DNA from: an uncultured Desulfomonile sp.
Lineage (GTDB): Bacteria > Desulfobacterota > Desulfomonilia > Desulfomonilales > Desulfomonilaceae
Assembly (NCBI GenBank): GCA_903952205.1
Contig: CAJBEZ010000084.1
Location: 1-64,000 of the forward strand
Reading direction: 5' to 3'
Length of the DNA stretch: 64,000 nucleotides
Shown: positions 45,446-54,400 of the stretch, one piece after another
Position numbering within the stretch: position 1 is the first letter of the stretch
Layout of the letters: each line of letters opens with the position of its first letter
Notes under the pieces: model-generated
Databases searched by the model: none
The model's input: the letters and a program-made list of their open reading frames with translations, nothing else
What the model was told of the DNA's origin: nothing
Program-made: the position numbers and the translations under genes

Positions 45446-46693
45446 GTGCCGGAGCGCCAGAAACAGCCACGTAAACAGATAGCGGCGACTTCTCAGATGA
45501 AGAAACTTATGGCCTCACACTTTCTTGAAATTGATGAGGCGCAAAGGACTGGGCAAAAGAAAGTCGCCTGGTGTACTTCCGTCGGCCCCGCGGAATTGCT
45601 ACACGCCATGGGATTCCTCGTTTATTTTCCGGAAAATCATGGCGCTCTCCTCGGGGCGACCCGTATGGCCACGGACCTAATACCGCTGGCCAACGCCGTT
45701 GGGTATTCTCCCGATATCTGTTCTTACCTGACTGCTGACGTCGGCGCCTATCTGGGAGGAGTGACCCCTCTTACGAAAGCTTATGGCATCCAAAAAGTTC
45801 CAAAGGCCGATGTGCTGGTTTATAACACGAATCAATGCCGGGACGTGCAGGATTGGTTTTCCTTTTACGCCAGGGAATGGAATGTTCCAATTGTAGGGAT
45901 TCATACTCATAGAAACATTCAGGAGGTCAACGATTACCACATTACTGATCTCGTAGCCCAGATAAAGGGAATGATTCCGACCCTTGAATTGGTGTCAGGA
46001 ATAAAATTCGATATAGATAAACTTCGTGAGGTTGTCGACCTGTCTCTTCAGTGCACTAGTCTATGGAAACAGGTTCTTCAATGCGGAGCGGCCATCCCGG
46101 CTCCCCTAACTTTTTTCGACGCCACAATTCACATGGGCCCAGCGGTTGTTCTCAGGGGAAAACCTGAGGCGGTTGATTACTATAAAACTCTGCTGGCTGA
46201 ACTGAACGATAGGATTGAAAAAAAGGAGGGAGCCGTTCCACTTGAACGACATCGCCTATACTGGGATGGTATGCCGGTATGGGGTAAACTGCGTGAACTC
46301 AGTGACCAATTCTACGGGATGCAAACCAACGTGGTGGCGTCAACATATTGTAATAGCTGGATCTTTGACGCGTTTGATCCGACACATCCCCTCGAATCCA
46401 TGGCAAGGGCCTATACTGAACTCTTCATAGTCAGAGATGAATCCTATAAAGAATGGTACATGGACCAGTGGATCAAAACCTTCGGCATTGACGGGGTAAT
46501 ATTCCACGATGCCAAGACATGCCCGAACAATTCAAACAACAGGTATTCAATGCCTCAACGAATGGCTGTTCGGCTTGGACTCCCAACCCTTGTCATTCAT
46601 GGAGATTTGAATGACTTGCGATGCTACTCGGAAGAACAGACTCGGACCAACATTGAGGCGTTCGTGGAACAGCTTGACCAAAAACCGGCATGA
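45446..46693 (+). CDS. 2-hydroxyacyl-CoA dehydratase / benzoyl-CoA reductase family subunit
   Basis: A 415-residue member of the HgdB/BcrB family, which binds a 4Fe-4S cluster and performs radical dehydration or ring reduction after electron activation. The GTG at 45446 has AAGGGAGA at 45433-45440. Family features: WCTSVGPAELLHAMGF, the Cys in NTNQCRDVQDW, VASTYCNSW and HDAKTCPNNSNN. Only one dehydratase subunit is here, where the enzymes usually have two, so it may pair with a distant gene or act in a different role. The activator gene follows 57 bases later. Confidence 0.88.
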   Translation: MPERQKQPRKQIAATSQMKKLMASHFLEIDEAQRTGQKKVAWCTSVGPAELLHAMGFLVYFPENHGALLGATRMATDLIPLANAVGYSPDICSYLTADVGAYLGGVTPLTKAYGIQKVPKADVLVYNTNQCRDVQDWFSFYAREWNVPIVGIHTHRNIQEVNDYHITDLVAQIKGMIPTLELVSGIKFDIDKLREVVDLSLQCTSLWKQVLQCGAAIPAPLTFFDATIHMGPAVVLRGKPEAVDYYKTLLAELNDRIEKKEGAVPLERHRLYWDGMPVWGKLRELSDQFYGMQTNVVASTYCNSWIFDAFDPTHPLESMARAYTELFIVRDESYKEWYMDQWIKTFGIDGVIFHDAKTCPNNSNNRYSMPQRMAVRLGLPTLVIHGDLNDLRCYSEEQTRTNIEAFVEQLDQKPA

Positions 46694-46750
46694 TTGGACA
46701 AACCCGGGAATGCGTTTCCATAAGAATCAATTTTCAGTATTGGATGATCA

Positions 46751-47533
46751 TTGACTGGTAAAATAGCAGGTGGAATAGACGTAGGATCGTGCACTTCAAA
46801 AGCTGTTGTCGTGGACGGCAATGAAAATATTTTGGGAAGTGAGGTCCTTTTCTCTGCGACTGATTTCGAAGGGGCCGCCAACAAAGCCTGGAAAAATGCG
46901 CTCCTAAAGGCTGAAGTCTATGTGGACACACCAATTCCCGTTATCTCAACGGGATACGGCAGAAACAGCGTCAAGTTCGCATCCAAGAGCCTGACTGAAA
47001 TATCGTGCCATGCCAGAGGATGCCTACGTTATTTCAAAGGCCCTATGACCATAGTTGACATAGGTGGACAGGACAACAAAATCATCAAAATCGACAGGAA
47101 TGGCCTGAGACAAAGCTTCAAAATGAACAGGAAATGCGCGGCGGGCACGGGGGCTTTCCTCGAAGAAATGGCTTTGAGGTTGCGCCTTCCTATTGAACAA
47201 CTCAATGATTTGGCCCAAAACGCTGACGGGGAAGTGGTCCTGGGGAGTTACTGCACGGTTTTCTCAGGCACTGAGGTCCTCGAAAAGATCAAGTCAGGCC
47301 ATCCTGTAGACCGGATTGTCCGCGGACTTTTCCATTCGGTGGTAAAACGCATACTTGAAATGGACACTTTGACCGACATTGTTGTAATGACAGGTGGCGT
47401 AATTGAACACAATCCGTTCCTGATTGATTTGTTGAGGACTCATATACCTAATGAAATAGCCACTCCTCCCCGTCCCCAAATCATGGGGGCCCTCGGCGCA
47501 GCCCTTTATGCGCTTCAGGAAAAGACTGAATAG
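46751..47533 (+). CDS. Activator ATPase of 2-hydroxyacyl-CoA dehydratase (HgdC/BadF type)
   Basis: A 260-residue protein of the BcrAD/BadFG/HgdC family. It has the acetate-kinase fold: GGIDVGSCTSKAVVVD (phosphate 1), TGYGRN, DIGGQDNKIIKID (phosphate 2) and GTGAFLEEMA, plus two cysteines (NRKCAAGTG and GSYCTVFSG) that hold the bridging iron-sulfur cluster of the dimer. It drives a low-potential electron to its dehydratase with ATP. Starts at TTG. The partner is the gene just before it. Confidence 0.93.
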   Translation: MTGKIAGGIDVGSCTSKAVVVDGNENILGSEVLFSATDFEGAANKAWKNALLKAEVYVDTPIPVISTGYGRNSVKFASKSLTEISCHARGCLRYFKGPMTIVDIGGQDNKIIKIDRNGLRQSFKMNRKCAAGTGAFLEEMALRLRLPIEQLNDLAQNADGEVVLGSYCTVFSGTEVLEKIKSGHPVDRIVRGLFHSVVKRILEMDTLTDIVVMTGGVIEHNPFLIDLLRTHIPNEIATPPRPQIMGALGAALYALQEKTE

Positions 47534-47620
47534 TCCGATTAGGGGCCACCTCGGGTTGGATTCGCCATAACATTTCATAGTCGGTGAAGATTCTGGCCCA
47601 TAGTGGAAACCGAGCGGGAG

Positions 47621-48373
47621 CTAGAATTGACCCATGAGAATGTAAGCGAGCTTGCTGGGAAGATCTGAGCAAAGGATTTTTTTAGCTGTTAACGATGGGT
47701 TGTAATTCGTGAGACGCCGCCAGGCTATTGTTCCTGTCTCGCTATCATATATTACGAAGCATGGGCTTCGTAACCCCACTCGAGGCTGTCCTATGCTTCC
47801 GGGATTTATAATTAGACGCGAATGTCCAGGGTCTTTGTAAGTGGTCCCATCTGAAAAAAGGCTACAATGCAAGACACTAGCGCATCCGCTGTCCAGTAGA
47901 GTTGGTTGGTGAGTATGTCCCACAAAAACAATTCTTTGTGGAGAAAATTCCAGACACAATCTTATGGCCAAACAGTCTCCAGGTCTTACATATTCCCAGT
48001 TCTCCGGATAGTGGGCTGACGCGTGAAAGAAACAGCAGTGATCAAACTCAGCCTCAAGGGGCAAATTCCTTATGTAATCCCAATTCTCGCTAGTCAATCT
48101 TTTCACGGTCCAGAGGATAGCCAGGTAAGCTATAGGATTCATACCATATTTGGCCGTATCCAGATTCAGTGCGGCCCATTCATGGTTCCCCATCAACACT
48201 ACCAGGTTCTCAACTGACCTTAATAATTCGAGACATTCATTCGGATTAGGTCCATATCCTATTGAGTCTCCGAGGCAAAATAAGCGATCGAGTTTTTCTT
48301 CGCGCGCCACTTCCTCAAAACTCCTAAGCGCTTCAAGATTACCATGCGCATCACTAAAAATACCCAATCGCAT
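47621..48373 (-). CDS. Metallophosphoesterase (calcineurin-like)
   Basis: About 250 residues from ATG 48373, where the family begins: LGIFSDAHGNLEAL (first metal motif), CLGDSIGYGPNPNE, LMGNHEW and FVGHTHQP complete the two-metal site. Proteins of this YfcE-like kind cleave phosphodiesters of small molecules. It lies 13 bases downstream of the AcsE-like gene, so the two are likely transcribed together, but a link in function is not established. Confidence 0.9.
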   Translation of the reverse strand: MRLGIFSDAHGNLEALRSFEEVAREEKLDRLFCLGDSIGYGPNPNECLELLRSVENLVVLMGNHEWAALNLDTAKYGMNPIAYLAILWTVKRLTSENWDYIRNLPLEAEFDHCCFFHASAHYPENWEYVRPGDCLAIRLCLEFSPQRIVFVGHTHQPTLLDSGCASVLHCSLFSDGTTYKDPGHSRLIINPGSIGQPRVGLRSPCFVIYDSETGTIAWRRLTNYNPSLTAKKILCSDLPSKLAYILMGQF

Positions 48374-48386
48374 CTGCCAACAACCA

Positions 48387-49148
48387 TCAAGCCATTCGGT
48401 TCGCCAGTTCAATCAACTGCAAAATTCTGGGCTCAAAGATGTCCACCAGCGCATATTCAAGACCTGCCCCCCCTAGCATGCCCAAGCTGACCAAGTCGAT
48501 CTCTAGAGGATAAAGTCTTTTCAAACCACTTCGGAGGTTTGACAACCCGACCATTGTACGCACTGGCTGGTCGAAAACAGCTCCAGTGGATAAAAGGCGA
48601 ATCGTCTTCACAGCTTCACCAATTCTATGCCACGAATCAGGCCAGCTTAAACTGGGCAAAACTGGGTCAAAAATCAGTTTATCAAGAGACATGCCCGCTT
48701 TGAGGCAACGTTGGCTTATTTCAAGCGCCAGAGAAATCTTTTCCTCGACACTGGGTGGGCTAAACGACGATTCATCCATCAAAAGAATGGCCAGATCACA
48801 ATTCCGCTCCACCGCCAGAGGCAGGATCCCCTCCAGTTTATGTTTCTCAAGCGAGACCGAGTTTATGATCGGCGTCTGATTACATACGCTAAGCCCAATT
48901 TTGATCAGAGAGGGGTTCGGACTATCCAGTATCAGCCTGGAGGTGGTTACAGCCTGTATCGTCTCAACAAGAAAACGCATTTTTTCTTCGGAATGTTTCG
49001 GGAGGTAACCCGGATTAATATCTATCATCCCTGCCCCTGCCCTGCTTATTGCAGTTACGATTTCCTGAATCGGCTCAGGATCGAGCTTCTTCATCGCACC
49101 CCTGAGGGCCGGGTTCAAACCATTAAGGTTGTCCGATACAGAAATCAT
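48387..49148 (-). CDS. AcsE/MetH-type methyltetrahydrofolate-binding protein
   Basis: About 253 residues from ATG 49148. The TIM-barrel pterin-binding fold is shown by ISVSDNLNGLNPALRGAM near the start, GAGMIDINPGYLP, LILDSPNPS, INSVSLEKHKLEG, LIFDPVLPS and VGLSNLRSG; the last holds the Asn that contacts the pterin in methyltransferase AcsE. The family moves a methyl group from methyl-tetrahydrofolate to a corrinoid protein. No corrinoid protein gene is adjacent, so acceptor and role are unknown. It sits in a run with a cyclodeaminase-type folate gene. Confidence 0.85.
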   Translation of the reverse strand: MISVSDNLNGLNPALRGAMKKLDPEPIQEIVTAISRAGAGMIDINPGYLPKHSEEKMRFLVETIQAVTTSRLILDSPNPSLIKIGLSVCNQTPIINSVSLEKHKLEGILPLAVERNCDLAILLMDESSFSPPSVEEKISLALEISQRCLKAGMSLDKLIFDPVLPSLSWPDSWHRIGEAVKTIRLLSTGAVFDQPVRTMVGLSNLRSGLKRLYPLEIDLVSLGMLGGAGLEYALVDIFEPRILQLIELANRMA

Positions 49149-49233
49149 GACAATACTGTTCCACAAGACAATGTCGATAACCTGCAGCGTAGCGGCTGCA
49201 TCTGTTCAGTTTCCGGATATTCGCGCGGCGCCT

Positions 49234-49827
49234 CTACTTCCGTCTCAGGTTTTCCAGAAATCCCAAGTGTTTCGCTTCGACTTCTCCGGCAAGTGATTTC
49301 AGTTCGGCGATCCGTGACATTCTTATATGGTCTTCCTTGATCAGCGTTGTGTTCGAAATTGCGATGTGAAAAGCGGCTCTGGCCGAACCGGAAATGATTT
49401 CCAACGCAACCAGCAGGTCCGGCGTGAGCGATTGGCTGCAGTTAAGACCCTGGTCTCCGATTAAGGCCAAGGCTTGTATTGCGCTCAAGAGCATGTCACG
49501 CGGACAGTCTATTGATCCCTGAACCGCCCCTGTATTTTCCGGCCACCGTTTTCCGGCTTTTATCTCATGAGAGAGGTTCTCATAAACCGTGCCATCTTTT
49601 GCGACAAGCTCCCTAAATTCGTCGGCCAGCTCCACTATCTTTTGCAGTCTTTCATCAAGGTCTTCATGGCCTTGCCGAGCTTTCTCAGCTCTAAGTATCT
49701 CTACCAAGCAGATCTTCTCAACCAGCGCAAGCGCCACGATGGACGAAAACGCCGATGCTGAGCCACCACCTGGATCCGGCTTCGGTTCCCTCAGTTCACT
49801 CAGGAACGTCGATTCATCCAGCGGCAT
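49234..49827 (-). CDS. Methenyltetrahydrofolate cyclohydrolase / cyclodeaminase family protein
   Basis: A 197-residue protein of the formiminotransferase-cyclodeaminase C-terminal family (FchA-like). The hallmark is PDPGGGSASAFSSIVALAL, followed by the helical bundle typical of the fold. FchA hydrolyses 5,10-methenyl-tetrahydrofolate in acetogens, giving formyl-tetrahydrofolate; the cyclodeaminase acts on the formimino form. Its stop is 68 bases before the AcsE-like gene and its start is four bases after the CitE-like gene. The group suggests tetrahydrofolate one-carbon traffic. Confidence 0.88.
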   Translation of the reverse strand: MPLDESTFLSELREPKPDPGGGSASAFSSIVALALVEKICLVEILRAEKARQGHEDLDERLQKIVELADEFRELVAKDGTVYENLSHEIKAGKRWPENTGAVQGSIDCPRDMLLSAIQALALIGDQGLNCSQSLTPDLLVALEIISGSARAAFHIAISNTTLIKEDHIRMSRIAELKSLAGEVEAKHLGFLENLRRK

Positions 49828-49830
49828 AAG

Positions 49831-50754
49831 TTACCGACCTTTCGAAATGATAGCCTGTTCCTGCTTCCTATTATCAAACCTTTTGATGTGTTCTAACTTT
49901 TTGATTGCGGCAAGGGCCTGTTTGTATATAGGCGTGTCAACCATACGACCATCGAGGCTGGTAGACGCCCTACCCCTGCTGACCGCTTCTTCAAATACCT
50001 CTATGACTCGCCTTGAATGGGCTACTGATTCTTCAGAGGGTGAAAACACCCAGTTCAGAACATTTACCTGATCGGGGTGAACACATATTGAGCCTTCGGA
50101 CCCCAAATCACGGGCCCTTTGCGCAGATTCCTCAAAAATCTTGAGATCCCTGAACTCGGCCACACTTCCCATCACTCCTATGGGAATTATCCCAAAAGCC
50201 TTGGCTGTAATTATCAATTGTGACATTGGTCCAAAAAGAACCGAGGCGTCCGCAGTTAGATTCACCCCCATGGCCACGCAGTAGTCGTCGACCCCAAGGC
50301 TCATGGATTCGATTCGTGGTGTGGATTTTGCTATATCGACAATATTTAACAAACCGAGGGGACTTTCTATGTGCAGGGAAAATCTAATCTTGCGGGTTTC
50401 TAAACCCTTAGCCGCTTCAATTTCCGTTGTCAGACGATCAATTCTCACAAGTTGTTCAGGCGATTCCACCTTGGGTATGAAGAGTGCGTCCAGCCTTTCG
50501 CAAACGGCTGTTTCGATGTCCGGTTCCAACAATTCAGTATCGTTGTTTACGCGAACCATTAAAGTTGCGCCCCCCCTACCGGCGCTGGAGATTGAGCCTG
50601 CAAGCATTTCACGGGCAGTCTTCTTCTGGTCTTGAGGCACGGAATCTTCAAGGTCCAGGACTATTGCGTCAGCGTTTCTGGATGCGGACCTTTCAACGAA
50701 CTTCGGCACATTTGCGGGGACAACAAGTATAGACCTTAACAACTTGTAGTTCAT
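49831..50754 (-). CDS. CitE-like aldolase/lyase (HpcH/HpaI family)
   Basis: A 307-residue TIM-barrel lyase of the citrate lyase beta / malyl-CoA lyase kind: LRSILVVPANVPKF near the start, VLDLEDSVPQDQK (metal and substrate region), an IPKVES segment and GSEGSICVHPDQV near the C-terminus. Members cleave 3-hydroxyacid thioesters. There are no citD or citF genes nearby, so it is not a classical citrate lyase subunit. First gene of the folate run. Confidence 0.87.
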   Translation of the reverse strand: MNYKLLRSILVVPANVPKFVERSASRNADAIVLDLEDSVPQDQKKTAREMLAGSISSAGRGGATLMVRVNNDTELLEPDIETAVCERLDALFIPKVESPEQLVRIDRLTTEIEAAKGLETRKIRFSLHIESPLGLLNIVDIAKSTPRIESMSLGVDDYCVAMGVNLTADASVLFGPMSQLIITAKAFGIIPIGVMGSVAEFRDLKIFEESAQRARDLGSEGSICVHPDQVNVLNWVFSPSEESVAHSRRVIEVFEEAVSRGRASTSLDGRMVDTPIYKQALAAIKKLEHIKRFDNRKQEQAIISKGR

Positions 50755-50915
50755 CGCTTAATCTCCACAGAGAGGGTCTGGAAAAATTTAACAATGGTAT
50801 AAGTGTATAAGCTGCTCTGGAATAAGTAAACATAAAGGGGCGGGCGGCTCTCCAAAAAAACGGCTCTCGACAATCATCAGTAATAATTTTGAGGGAAAAA
50901 TACCTGTTCCAAGCC

Positions 50916-51521
50916 CTAGGCAATGGCCTTGAGCAGGTAGCCGTTTTCGTCGTCATGGACAAATTCGACATTCATACCCGCGGATTCGAAAATTTTGCGC
51001 ATTTCGTCTGCAGGGGGTAAGAAATCAGCTGCAACGGCGGGGTTGGTTTTTCGATGCAAATCGTTGATCCCGGCGGAATTCATGAAGTGGCTCACCACAA
51101 AAACGCCCGACGGTTTTAGGGCTGACCTCAACTTCAGGACAGCTTTGGCCTTGTCATCAAAGTGTGGAAAGACATTGTGACAAATGACCGTATCAAATGA
51201 GGCGTGTTCCAGTTTAGCTTCTTCTATTGTTCCCCACGTCAGTCTCACATTTGAACTGCCTCTTAGGCGTTTCTCGGCATTCTCAACCATCATTGGGCTT
51301 ATGTCGTTGGCCACAACCAGCCCGCTTGGGCCTATCCGCTTGGCAATGATCAGGCTCAACCGGCCTGTCCCGCAGCCGGGCTCAACTACTCGTGATCCCT
51401 CACGGATTGATCCGGCTTCAAGAATTCGTTCGATCTTGATGAGTTCATCCTGATCATATTCTTTAGATGACCAGTCCGATTCAACTTCAGAATCGAAGAA
51501 ACGCGCTTTGGCTGGGTTCAA
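50916..51521 (-). CDS. Class I SAM-dependent methyltransferase
   Basis: About 201 residues from TTG 51521, set by AGGAGG six bases upstream; the longer frame to 51617 overlaps the terminator of the next gene. Motif I is VVEPGCGTGRLSL, followed by VANDISPMMVENAEKR and ICHNVFPHFDD, the pattern of small-molecule or quinone-type methyltransferases (UbiE-like fold). Substrate unknown. Confidence 0.87.
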   Translation of the reverse strand: MNPAKARFFDSEVESDWSSKEYDQDELIKIERILEAGSIREGSRVVEPGCGTGRLSLIIAKRIGPSGLVVANDISPMMVENAEKRLRGSSNVRLTWGTIEEAKLEHASFDTVICHNVFPHFDDKAKAVLKLRSALKPSGVFVVSHFMNSAGINDLHRKTNPAVAADFLPPADEMRKIFESAGMNVEFVHDDENGYLLKAIA

Positions 51522-51570
51522 TGGGTCCCTCCTGATGTGTAGGAAGTCAATTTGGCACAAATAATGAAGA

Positions 51571-51589
51571 ACCGTCCTTTGTGGACGGT
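51571..51589 (-). terminator. Terminator of the outer-membrane protein gene
   Basis: On the minus strand ACCGTCC/GGACGGT (51583-51589 with 51571-51577) forms a seven-pair stem with loop ACAAA followed by TTCTTCATTATT. It is 50 bases after the stop of the outer-membrane gene. Confidence 0.6.
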
Positions 51590-51638
51590 CCCCAGTAGTA
51601 TAGACCAACTTTGCCAAGAAAAACCATTCAGAGGGTGA

Positions 51639-53477
51639 TTAGAAATCAACAGTCAGGGCTACTTCCCCTCCGATAATCGGATCAATTATTCTGTCCGGGT
51701 TAGTGCCGTAAGGGGCCGTGTAGTTCGACTGCGGATCGGTTCCTGAGGTCCAGTTTGTCTTGGTCTGTTGGTTCCAGTTCCGGACGCTTCTGTCAATGCA
51801 CGCGTAATTGAACCATTTCCCAGGCTCCCAGTACGCCAGAGTCCCTCTGAGTCTGTATTTCTCGAGAAGCTTCCATTCCATGCCAGCGGTTATTTCCCAG
51901 CCTAAGGCCGTATCCGGGGTATTGGGGGCGCCATCGTTATTCTGATAGCCAACATAGGGTTTCCATTGAATAAAGCTGGCTATGCCGTCAGCAGCTCCCG
52001 TTACGATTGGCATAACCTTGGGGTCTTTGGCCGGTCTCAGATAACCCCAACTGTATCCGTTGGTCGACCTCTGGGCCCAGAGAAACGACCCGAATATGTT
52101 CAGGTTTGCGGCCACTGCGTAATCGAGCCTCGCGGCCGCAACTTCGGCGGCGTTGAAATATCCGTTCCTGGAAGTGTCATACGCCCCGACCCCTGAGCCA
52201 TAAATATAACCCAACAGGTATGAATATGGACGAAATACGCTGTAATTACCCTGCCCAGGAGCCTGAAAATAAGCCTGGTCGTCGTAAACGTAACCTCGCC
52301 TCCTGTCAGGCCCGGGCAGATAAGCGTAGAGGAAGGAAATCTTTGATGGTCCGCAAAGCGCGCCAAATTCGAACATGCGGCGCCAGGATTCCACGGAATA
52401 TCTTACGCCTTTTCCCTTCAGACTGTTAGGTCCCGCATTAGGTTCGGCTATGGCGTAAGCGGTCTGACTGTTTTCGTACCAGAAGGCCCACTCAGTGTTG
52501 AAGAAAAATCTGCCGTCGTTGTATTTCAGGTAAATTGTGCCGTGGTACTGGCTCAAGTCGTTAGGATTGAATCTCGTGAATCCTTCCGGTCCTGGAGTTG
52601 ATGCAGTGCCTAACGGGTTAGTTCCATTAATGCCCCTCACAGTCACACTGGCGTTCCTCGCTTCCGCTCCAGCATGCCATCCCTGCCACGCCAAGAATAC
52701 GCCCGCGTCAATGGGACCCGCTTGATACGTGGTGAAGTAACGCAGTGCCAATGACATTATCCCACTTCTGTCGAAGAGATTATAGTATGGGAAGCTCGGA
52801 GGTAGCCTAAGGTTCGGGTTGTCCCCGACTTTCCTGGCCGCAACTTGACTGTTGGGCGGCTCCGGCCAGAAAGGCCTTACAGCCAAACTGATCCTGAACG
52901 GACCATAAGGGGCGACTATGGCCACGCCTTCAGTGGTGTTGTTAGCTTCGCCGTTATACTGCAACCCGGTTCCAAAAGCTTCGGGTCTCTTGCCTACGAC
53001 AACAATGCCCAGAGGGGTTTGCGCGTCGACCCACCACATTGTCCACTGGCCGTCAGAAGTGGCGACATCAACCCCTGGCCTTGTGTTTGTTATGTAATCA
53101 GAAGCGTAGGGATCGCCATAATTGCCAAGACGATATTTGCCCCTGAACCTGACTGCTTTAGTAAGTCTGAATTCCGGCCATAACTCGAGGTATTGATAAT
53201 GGCGGGCAGCGTTGGAGCCTGAAACGAGATCATTCACCTGAAACCCGAACCAGCCGTTTAGCCCTTTGTAATCATCTCCTGGAATAAGGGCGGAAGGTGT
53301 CGACTTGTCAACGTTGTAACTGCCGAAAAAGCCCGCCGCTCCAGTTTGGCTATATTGCTCATAAATATAGTTGAAAGTTCCATTCATGCTGAATTCCCAC
53401 GCGCCGGAACTGGACGGTCCGAAGCACATTACAGCTATTATAGCGGACAATAAAATAGCGATACGTTTTGAAGGCAT
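51639..53477 (-). CDS. Large outer-membrane beta-barrel protein (porin-like)
   Basis: A 612-residue protein starting at ATG 53477, with GGAGGGAG upstream. A signal peptide (KRIAILLSAIIAVMCFG) is followed by a Tyr-, Trp- and Asn-rich region in alternating strands (RGKYRLGNYGDPY, WTMWWVDAQTPLG, YLKYNDGRFFFNTEWAFW), ending ALTVDF with a terminal Phe as in outer-membrane barrels. It probably forms a channel or substrate-binding barrel. No named family is recognised; single gene with its own terminator. Confidence 0.85.
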   Translation of the reverse strand: MPSKRIAILLSAIIAVMCFGPSSSGAWEFSMNGTFNYIYEQYSQTGAAGFFGSYNVDKSTPSALIPGDDYKGLNGWFGFQVNDLVSGSNAARHYQYLELWPEFRLTKAVRFRGKYRLGNYGDPYASDYITNTRPGVDVATSDGQWTMWWVDAQTPLGIVVVGKRPEAFGTGLQYNGEANNTTEGVAIVAPYGPFRISLAVRPFWPEPPNSQVAARKVGDNPNLRLPPSFPYYNLFDRSGIMSLALRYFTTYQAGPIDAGVFLAWQGWHAGAEARNASVTVRGINGTNPLGTASTPGPEGFTRFNPNDLSQYHGTIYLKYNDGRFFFNTEWAFWYENSQTAYAIAEPNAGPNSLKGKGVRYSVESWRRMFEFGALCGPSKISFLYAYLPGPDRRRGYVYDDQAYFQAPGQGNYSVFRPYSYLLGYIYGSGVGAYDTSRNGYFNAAEVAAARLDYAVAANLNIFGSFLWAQRSTNGYSWGYLRPAKDPKVMPIVTGAADGIASFIQWKPYVGYQNNDGAPNTPDTALGWEITAGMEWKLLEKYRLRGTLAYWEPGKWFNYACIDRSVRNWNQQTKTNWTSGTDPQSNYTAPYGTNPDRIIDPIIGGEVALTVDF

Positions 53478-53866
53478 AGAACTCCCTCCGAAGACTGCAA
53501 TCTTCTCCGTTGTCCACCTGAGCCGCAATCCCCCTAGTTACAGGAAATTGAGACACCGTTGGGCCAAGTGGTTTAATTTTACGCAGAGAAGCACTAGATT
53601 TTTAGTAATATGCTTTGAGATAACATGCTACAAAAACCAAGTCAAGACAAAAATGGCATGTGTTGTAATTTCATGCTATGGAATTTACTCATATAGCGAC
53701 ATTATGATTCGGACCCTTTTCAAAAGTTACTTTTCCCACAGTAAAAGTTTCGAAACGTTGATGTGTTTGAATTTCACCAACGGGAATGTTATCTTCTTTA
53801 AAGGATTTCAGCGTTGTCCGGAACTGACGCTTAACCGGCAAGCCTTCCAACACGAGTGGTTATTCT
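53478..53866. other. Divergent intergenic region, porin / small GTPase
   Basis: About 390 bases. It holds a plus-strand promoter at 53767-53795 (separate entry). Nothing coding is supported, and plus-strand frames here lack ribosome sites. Confidence 0.45.
53767..53795 (+). promoter_or_regulatory. Sigma-70 type promoter for the small GTPase gene
   Basis: TTGAAT (53767-53772), 17 bases, TATCTT (53790-53795), about 70 bases before the GTPase ATG at 53867. Confidence 0.5.
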
Positions 53867-54364
53867 ATGATCAAAAAGAAAATCTGCATGCTTGGCGTCT
53901 TTGCCGTAGGCAAGACAAGTTTGGTGCAACGTTTCGTAAAGAGCATTTTTTCCGACAAGTACCTCACCACAGTTGGCGTTAAGATTGACAAGAAGACACT
54001 CGATCTTGACGGTACAACTGTGGACGTGATGCTTTGGGACCTGCAGGGTGAGGACGAATTTCAGGAATTGCAAGTATCCTACCTGAGAGGAACTTCCGGT
54101 TATTTCCTTGTGGCCGATGGAACCAGGGCTTTCTCTTTCGATCGGGCGTTACTACTCAAGGAAAAAGTGGACAAGGTGGTCGGCGATGTTCCCTTTGTCA
54201 TGCTGATCAACAAGGCGGACCTTACCGATCAATGGGAACTCGATGAAGCGAAGGTTGAAGAAGTTTTGGCCAAGAACTGGAGCGTGATGAAAACTAGCGC
54301 GAAAACAGGCGAAAATGTTGAAAAGGCATTTCACACCCTTACTATGATGACATTGGAGCAATAA
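53867..54364 (+). CDS. Rab/Ras-like small GTPase
   Basis: A 165-residue protein that is only a GTPase domain: P-loop GVFAVGKTSLV (G1), a switch-I Thr in TTVGVKID (G2), WDLQGEDEF (G3; Gln at the catalytic position), LINKADL (G4) and KTSAKTG (G5). This is the Rab/Ras set rather than an Era or Obg set. It has no membrane anchor or lipidation Cys. It lies 37 bases ahead of the PAS/coiled-coil gene and next to the OmpA-type protein on the other strand, so the most likely role is a molecular switch for an envelope-linked complex; that is inference. Confidence 0.9.
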   Translation: MIKKKICMLGVFAVGKTSLVQRFVKSIFSDKYLTTVGVKIDKKTLDLDGTTVDVMLWDLQGEDEFQELQVSYLRGTSGYFLVADGTRAFSFDRALLLKEKVDKVVGDVPFVMLINKADLTDQWELDEAKVEEVLAKNWSVMKTSAKTGENVEKAFHTLTMMTLEQ

Positions 54365-54400
54365 ATTTCCGATCTTCCTCCAGTAGTTCTGAGTCATATC

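Noticed and set aside
51522-51617. N-terminal extension of the methyltransferase at 50916
   Set aside because: It would run through the terminator of the upstream gene, and AGGAGG clearly serves the TTG at 51521.
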